Shown here one piece after another: positions 5,573 through 8,690 of a stretch of 8,690 bases of DNA (positions are counted from its first letter, which is position 1; each line of letters begins with the position of its first letter). Source of the stretch: WJMT01 sp041686095. Its GTDB lineage: Bacteria; Acidobacteriota; Aminicenantia; Aminicenantales; Aminicenantaceae. Where the stretch lies: positions 1 through 8,690 of the forward strand of contig JAWLEN010000096.1 in NCBI GenBank assembly GCA_041686095.1, read 5' to 3'. Under the pieces are notes generated by a model. That model saw nothing but the letters and a program-made list of their open reading frames with translations. It ran no database searches and was not told where the DNA came from. The translations under genes and the position numbers were made by a program.

Positions 5573-6508
5573 ATGGATGAAAATAAGTATAAGGATCTTT
5601 TCAAGAAAATTACGAAGAAGAAATCCGGAAAAGAACAGGACTTAGAAATAATAGAAAAAAGATTACAGCATTTAAGAAAAAACGGCGCACTCTCATATGA
5701 AGATCTTATAAAAATTAAAGATGAGTATGCTTGGCCGTTTAGCGAATACTGGATGTGGCCAAGCCGGGAACAGATAGAAACTAAACTAAAGAAAACAGAC
5801 GGATGGTTTAAAAATTTACCTGAGGGTGAGGAGAAAGTCATAGATGGCTTGAATAAAGTATTTAAAAACATTTCCCTTGTCTCTATTGTCCTTAGATTTA
5901 TTCATCCAGAGCATTATGCAATTTATTCACGTCCTCCTCTTAAAATATTGAGGTCAGAGAGGGGAGCAAGCGACGTGGATGAATATTTAAATTATATTAA
6001 AGATCTAAGAATATTACGAGATAGTTTTGGGGTAACCAAAACCTCTGAAGTAGATATGATAGTTTGGGCGATTTTTTATGCTGAAGAGGAATATGTCGAT
6101 GATTTAAATGCAGCATTGGCTGAGAGTTTACCCGGCAATCTTTCACTGAAGGATTTGATAACTTTTCTTCCTCATTCGCCCCTTAAAATAGCTAAAGTAT
6201 TCTACAAAAAAGGAGATTATAAAACTGCGGGATTTTGGGCCGCTAAAGCCTATGAGAAATTTCTGTATGATGAGTGCGCGAAATATCGGATCGATATTAT
6301 TGAAAAAGCTCATAAAAGAGCAGAAATGATAAGAAAATTGACTTGGAGGACTGATAAGTGGCGTTTTCTAAAGAATAAAGATTTATTACATGCCACCAAA
6401 AAATTGAGAAATAAAATAATACCCGGAATAAAAAATTTTCCTAAAGATATGGTAAATGGATTAATAAATAATGTCGAAGAACTAAAAAATATTTCATCTG
6501 AAGGCTGA
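5573..6508 (+). CDS. Two-domain helical protein with HEPN-like C-terminus
   Basis: The 311-residue protein starts at ATG 5573, behind GAGGTGA (5561-5567), which overlaps the stop codon of the nuclease gene. Residues 1-45 are highly charged and probably helical. Residues 95-170 contain SIVLRFIHPEHYAIYSRPPLKIL (104-126), a pattern seen in several Abi-type and restriction-linked proteins where 'hxP..Y.I' precedes a helical bundle. Residues 202-285 (SPLKIAKVFYKKGDYKTAGFWAAKAYEKFLYDE, then LLHATKKLRNKIIPG) resemble a HEPN domain: long helices, YEKGDY-like turn, and an R279-N280 pair. The catalytic RN-x4-6-H histidine is missing, so ribonuclease activity is doubtful; a structural or sensor role fits better. 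Cytosolic, no membrane segment. The HEPN call is moderate. Confidence 0.5.
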   Translation: MDENKYKDLFKKITKKKSGKEQDLEIIEKRLQHLRKNGALSYEDLIKIKDEYAWPFSEYWMWPSREQIETKLKKTDGWFKNLPEGEEKVIDGLNKVFKNISLVSIVLRFIHPEHYAIYSRPPLKILRSERGASDVDEYLNYIKDLRILRDSFGVTKTSEVDMIVWAIFYAEEEYVDDLNAALAESLPGNLSLKDLITFLPHSPLKIAKVFYKKGDYKTAGFWAAKAYEKFLYDECAKYRIDIIEKAHKRAEMIRKLTWRTDKWRFLKNKDLLHATKKLRNKIIPGIKNFPKDMVNGLINNVEELKNISSEG

Positions 6509-6515
6509 ATACAGC

Positions 6516-6914
6516 ATGCGAATATATATTACACACTGTTCAGCCAAAAAGAATGATGATTTTAAGAATAGTAATATGGAGGTTTTCCCAGATGAATTGT
6601 ATGCCTCAAAAAGAATTCGTGCCTTCATGAACAGATGTAAAGAAAAAATGGTCGAATGGGCAATTTTTTCTGATTTATATGGGATCTGGTTTTCTGAAGA
6701 GAAACACTCTTGGTATGATAAATCGCCAGATTCAGTGACGGAGGAAGAATATAATTCGCTCTTACTTAATTTTGACCAAAGGCTTTTGCATTATAATGAA
6801 ATTTGGTTCTACCATAATCCCGGTCGTTTTCATCCTTTGTATAAACAAATAATAAAAGATTCAGCCTTAAAAAACAAAATCCACCTTTTCACGCATAAAG
6901 AGGAAATTGTTTAG
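6516..6914 (+). CDS. Second small DUF6884/YaaA-like protein, last gene of the rightward operon
   Basis: The 132-residue protein repeats the motif order of the leftward DUF6884-like protein: IYITHCSAKKN (3-13, C8-x3-K12), DELYASKRI (26-34), WAIFSDLYGIWFSEEKHSWYD (48-68), and a late strand with EIWFYHNPGRFHPLY (95-109). The order and spacing resemble the 138-residue protein at 3125-3541, but the sequences are clearly divergent, and an SGLYG/SAKYG position reads SDLYG here. The start lies 7 bases after the previous stop, with AAGG 11 bases upstream of the ATG. As third paralogue of the fold in a six-gene cluster it may form a complex with the other two; that is inference. No terminator is evident after its TAG. 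Confidence 0.6.
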   Translation: MRIYITHCSAKKNDDFKNSNMEVFPDELYASKRIRAFMNRCKEKMVEWAIFSDLYGIWFSEEKHSWYDKSPDSVTEEEYNSLLLNFDQRLLHYNEIWFYHNPGRFHPLYKQIIKDSALKNKIHLFTHKEEIV

Positions 6915-7047
6915 CATAGGATAATTCAGCACACTTTTCCTTCAAATGGATTCCTTTAAAAAGTCTGACATTGTCTTCGTGGAAACAGCAAACTGAAACC
7001 TTACCCTAAAGGCAAACAGAAATCCCAATGCGATGGCAAAATATACA

Positions 7048-7068
7048 GACCGCCCCCCTTATCCGGTC
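7048..7068 (-). terminator. Weak candidate terminator of the HAD/ARPP-1 operon
   Basis: On the minus strand GACCG and CGGTC form a 5-bp stem with an 11-base G-rich loop that spans the ARPP-1 stop codon, followed by TGTATATTTT. The stem is short and the T-run broken. The 144 bases between the convergent operons (6915-7058) show no better hairpin and no gene. Confidence 0.25.
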
Positions 7069-8042
7069 CTGAACCTCTTCCTCCGCCCCAGGCTGGACAT
7101 ATGCCCTGCTTTTTCCTCTTCGGTCATCTTAAAAAAAGCGGCGTGGATGACATTCCTCCCGTAAACAAGAGCCGAACCCACAATCTCATCCCCTTCAAAC
7201 CGGTGGTCCCATCCGCTTCCTGCGGATTCATACTTCTTGCCCTCACACCCTGTGACCTGATTGATGAAATCTTTGGCTTTTTTCATTCCGTTTTTCACTT
7301 CTTTTCCATTCTTTAAAAGAACAGCTTCCATGGCATAACTCTTCACTAATTTGGAATGAAGTTCCTTGTACGCCGAGTCCCTTGAGACCATATCAAAGCC
7401 CACCGCCTCTCCGTCTAAAAACACCAGGATACCCTTTTGCCCGGGCGTGTATTGGAACGCTTTCATATAGCGGTCCAGGTCTTTGCGCCTTTCCTCGAAA
7501 ACATCTTTCATAGCGCCGGTTGCTGATTCAACCTCAGCCTCTGCGGTCATCTGATCAATATCCTCCCACACCTCACTCTGGTCTGAGCGATACTCTTGCG
7601 ACTCCCGCAAAGATGCGGATACCGAGCGGGCCTTTTTCCTGCGGATTCTCGGTGACATCACCACATTTGAATCATCAAACCTGTCTGAAACATAGGACCA
7701 TCTTCCCTGCTCTGTGCAGCTGACCGGAATCACAGTCTCTGACTTTTTCTTAAGCAGGATGGAGGTGTTGAGCACTCTGTTCTGTTTGGCTCCGGAAAGC
7801 TCTTCGCCGTCCAAAAGAAGCACCGGGATCTCAGCATTGTTGATCACCTTCAGCTCAGGCACGGAGCCGCTTTCGGAAATTTCCTTTATGGTGAGGAAGT
7901 TTTTTTCCAAAGCCTGCTTTAAGGTCACATACTCCGGGCCGTTGCTTTCAGCTGTTGTCAGAGGAATGACTCCCATTTTCTGGTGGCTCTGAAGCTTGCC
8001 CAGCTCCATATTCAATAGAAAGTTTTTTATTTTAACTTCCAT
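7059..8042 (-). CDS. ARPP-1 family protein (DUF6569-like)
   Basis: The 327-residue product has the pattern I know as ARPP-1: an N-terminal segment HQKMGVIPLTT (20-30), YVTLKQALEKNFLTIKEISESGSVPELKVIN (38-68), the very characteristic IPVLLLDGEELSGAKQNRVLNTSILL (72-97), VIPVSCTEQGRWSY (104-117), a charged helical middle, and GILVFLDGEAVGFDMVSRDSAY (204-225), ending in a domain with HAAFFK. The name stands for 'ARG and rhodanese-phosphatase-superfamily-associated protein', from comparative genomics of predicted conflict systems; its biochemistry is not established to my knowledge. The start is secure: AAGGAG precedes the ATG by 5-6 bases, and the gene overlaps the upstream HAD gene by 16 bp, so translation is coupled. 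Full-length and intact; no signal peptide. Confidence 0.75.
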   Translation of the reverse strand: MEVKIKNFLLNMELGKLQSHQKMGVIPLTTAESNGPEYVTLKQALEKNFLTIKEISESGSVPELKVINNAEIPVLLLDGEELSGAKQNRVLNTSILLKKKSETVIPVSCTEQGRWSYVSDRFDDSNVVMSPRIRRKKARSVSASLRESQEYRSDQSEVWEDIDQMTAEAEVESATGAMKDVFEERRKDLDRYMKAFQYTPGQKGILVFLDGEAVGFDMVSRDSAYKELHSKLVKSYAMEAVLLKNGKEVKNGMKKAKDFINQVTGCEGKKYESAGSGWDHRFEGDEIVGSALVYGRNVIHAAFFKMTEEEKAGHMSSLGRRKRFRTG

Positions 8043-8626
8043 TTGGACTCCTTTTTTTCCAAAACTTCTTCTTTTCTTTTCCCCATGGCATCCCCGACTT
8101 CCTCGAGATTGCTGCCGTCATACCGAATAACCTGGGGATGGCGGAAGCTTTTATTGAATTCATTCGCGGGCATGATGACAAGACCGCGTTTTCTCCAATT
8201 GAGCCAGCGTTCGATATATTTGGGGTAATTCTCAACCAGAACCGTTCCGTATACCAGCCCTTTGTCTCTGGTTAATGTGATGCTGAAATCTTCTCCAAAA
8301 TGCTTATCGATACATTTCTTTTTCCCGGACCATGCGGCCGGATTGCTCCTGGGCCCTTGAGTCAGAATGTGAATATGATACTCCAGTTCTTCAGCAATCT
8401 GTAAAATGTCCCATCCTAACTGAAGCTTAGGCATATCCGACCAGAATGACTCTGATTCAGTGATCAAATCGATTCGGTTCTGTAAGTACCTGGGATTATC
8501 TTCGAAACTGAAAGAAACTTCGGGTTCTTGAGGAGATTTGATTTTTTTCAGTTTCTTTTTTAAGGAGCCCGCATAGTCAAAAAGAGTGCCGTCCATATCA
8601 AATAAAGCAATCAGATCGTTTTTCAT
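8027..8626 (-). CDS. HAD-superfamily 5'(3')-deoxyribonucleotidase-like phosphatase
   Basis: The 199-residue protein carries the HAD signature FDMDGTLFD (9-17) with the nucleophile D10 and acid D12. Motif II is HILTQGP (86-92, T89), and basic residues of motif III lie in AAWSGKKKCIDKHFG (98-111). Motif IV, normally hh[DE]D.P, reads VLVENYPKYIERW (129-141): E132 is kept but the second acid is N133. The layout and size match NT5C-type 5'(3')-deoxyribonucleotidases, which remove phosphate from nucleoside monophosphates; small-molecule specificity is inference. The altered motif IV may lower metal binding. A lysine/glutamate-rich tail ends in the ARPP-1 start (16-bp overlap). The pair fits the reported association of ARPP-1 with phosphatases. 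Confidence 0.75.
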   Translation of the reverse strand: MKNDLIALFDMDGTLFDYAGSLKKKLKKIKSPQEPEVSFSFEDNPRYLQNRIDLITESESFWSDMPKLQLGWDILQIAEELEYHIHILTQGPRSNPAAWSGKKKCIDKHFGEDFSITLTRDKGLVYGTVLVENYPKYIERWLNWRKRGLVIMPANEFNKSFRHPQVIRYDGSNLEEVGDAMGKRKEEVLEKKESKWKLK

Positions 8627-8652
8627 TTCACAAAAAAACCTTTGTTTTGCAT

Positions 8653-8681
8653 TGTATAATTCAGGGAATTATTTCTGACAA
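8653..8681 (-). promoter_or_regulatory. Promoter of the HAD/ARPP-1 operon
   Basis: On the minus strand TTGTCA (8676-8681) and TATACA (8653-8658) are separated by exactly 17 bases. Transcription would start near 8646, leaving a leader of about 20 bases before the HAD ATG at 8626; its only ribosome-site-like sequence is an AAAGG 12-14 bases upstream. Confidence 0.5.
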
Positions 8682-8690
8682 TTCATTAAA

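Noticed and set aside
5476..5871. A 131-codon minus-strand frame
   Set aside because: It lies opposite the start of the HEPN-like gene, whose frame has a ribosome site and coupled position; the antisense product is serine/leucine/phenylalanine-rich without motifs.
6915..7058. Search for a bidirectional terminator or small RNA between the convergent operons
   Set aside because: No stem longer than five base pairs with a T-run was found apart from the weak one at 7048-7068.
7714..7992. A 92-codon plus-strand frame inside the ARPP-1 gene
   Set aside because: It is antisense to the most conserved part of ARPP-1 and lacks a ribosome site or recognisable domain.

Overview
The window reads as an accessory (genomic-island-like) stretch of a Gram-negative-type bacterial chromosome. 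Dispersed palindromes of the GGGTCnGACCC kind and a 'GATTGCTTCGC...CGCTCGC' repeat are common in Desulfobacterota and related environmental genomes, but the taxonomic guess is weak. Base composition is a patchwork: the central block (about 2,490-6,914) is visibly AT-rich, the 2,100-2,310 remnant is GC-rich, and the right end is intermediate. No rRNA, tRNA, complete insertion sequence or CRISPR array was seen.

Left part (1-1,520): a non-coding repeat of about 230 bp is present twice in direct orientation (1-230 and 1,184-1,416). Between the copies lie a short imperfect tandem repeat, a tiny membrane-protein ORF and its degenerate second copy, a dispersed palindromic repeat, and a complete brnTA type II toxin-antitoxin operon on the minus strand with a clear sigma70-type promoter. 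To the right come a single-domain cupin-like gene (1,575-2,099, plus strand) and a GC-rich remnant that looks like the C-terminal end of a GH127-type glycosidase (2,119-2,310).

Centre (2,487-6,914): two divergent three-gene operons face away from a 137-bp control region (4,786-4,922). Leftward: a YaaA-like protein with a C-terminal extension, a small DUF6884/YaaA-like protein and a GIY-YIG-type nuclease, joined by two ATGA stop/start overlaps. Rightward: a PD-(D/E)XK-like nuclease, a helical protein with a HEPN-like C-terminus, and a second small DUF6884/YaaA-like protein. All three YaaA/DUF6884-type proteins keep an N-terminal C-x3-K motif and a central S-x-x-Y-G motif. Two predicted nucleases, a HEPN-like protein and three paralogous nucleic-acid- or base-related proteins under one divergent control region form a plausible, to my knowledge undescribed, defence or nucleic-acid-modification system. 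This is the main finding.

Right part (7,059-8,690): a minus-strand two-gene operon with its own promoter encodes a HAD-superfamily 5'(3')-deoxyribonucleotidase-like protein overlapping by 16 bp an ARPP-1-type protein. ARPP-1 was named from predicted conflict systems linked to ADP-ribose and phosphatase chemistry. The window may therefore carry three separate conflict modules (brnTA, the six-gene cluster, and the HAD/ARPP-1 pair).
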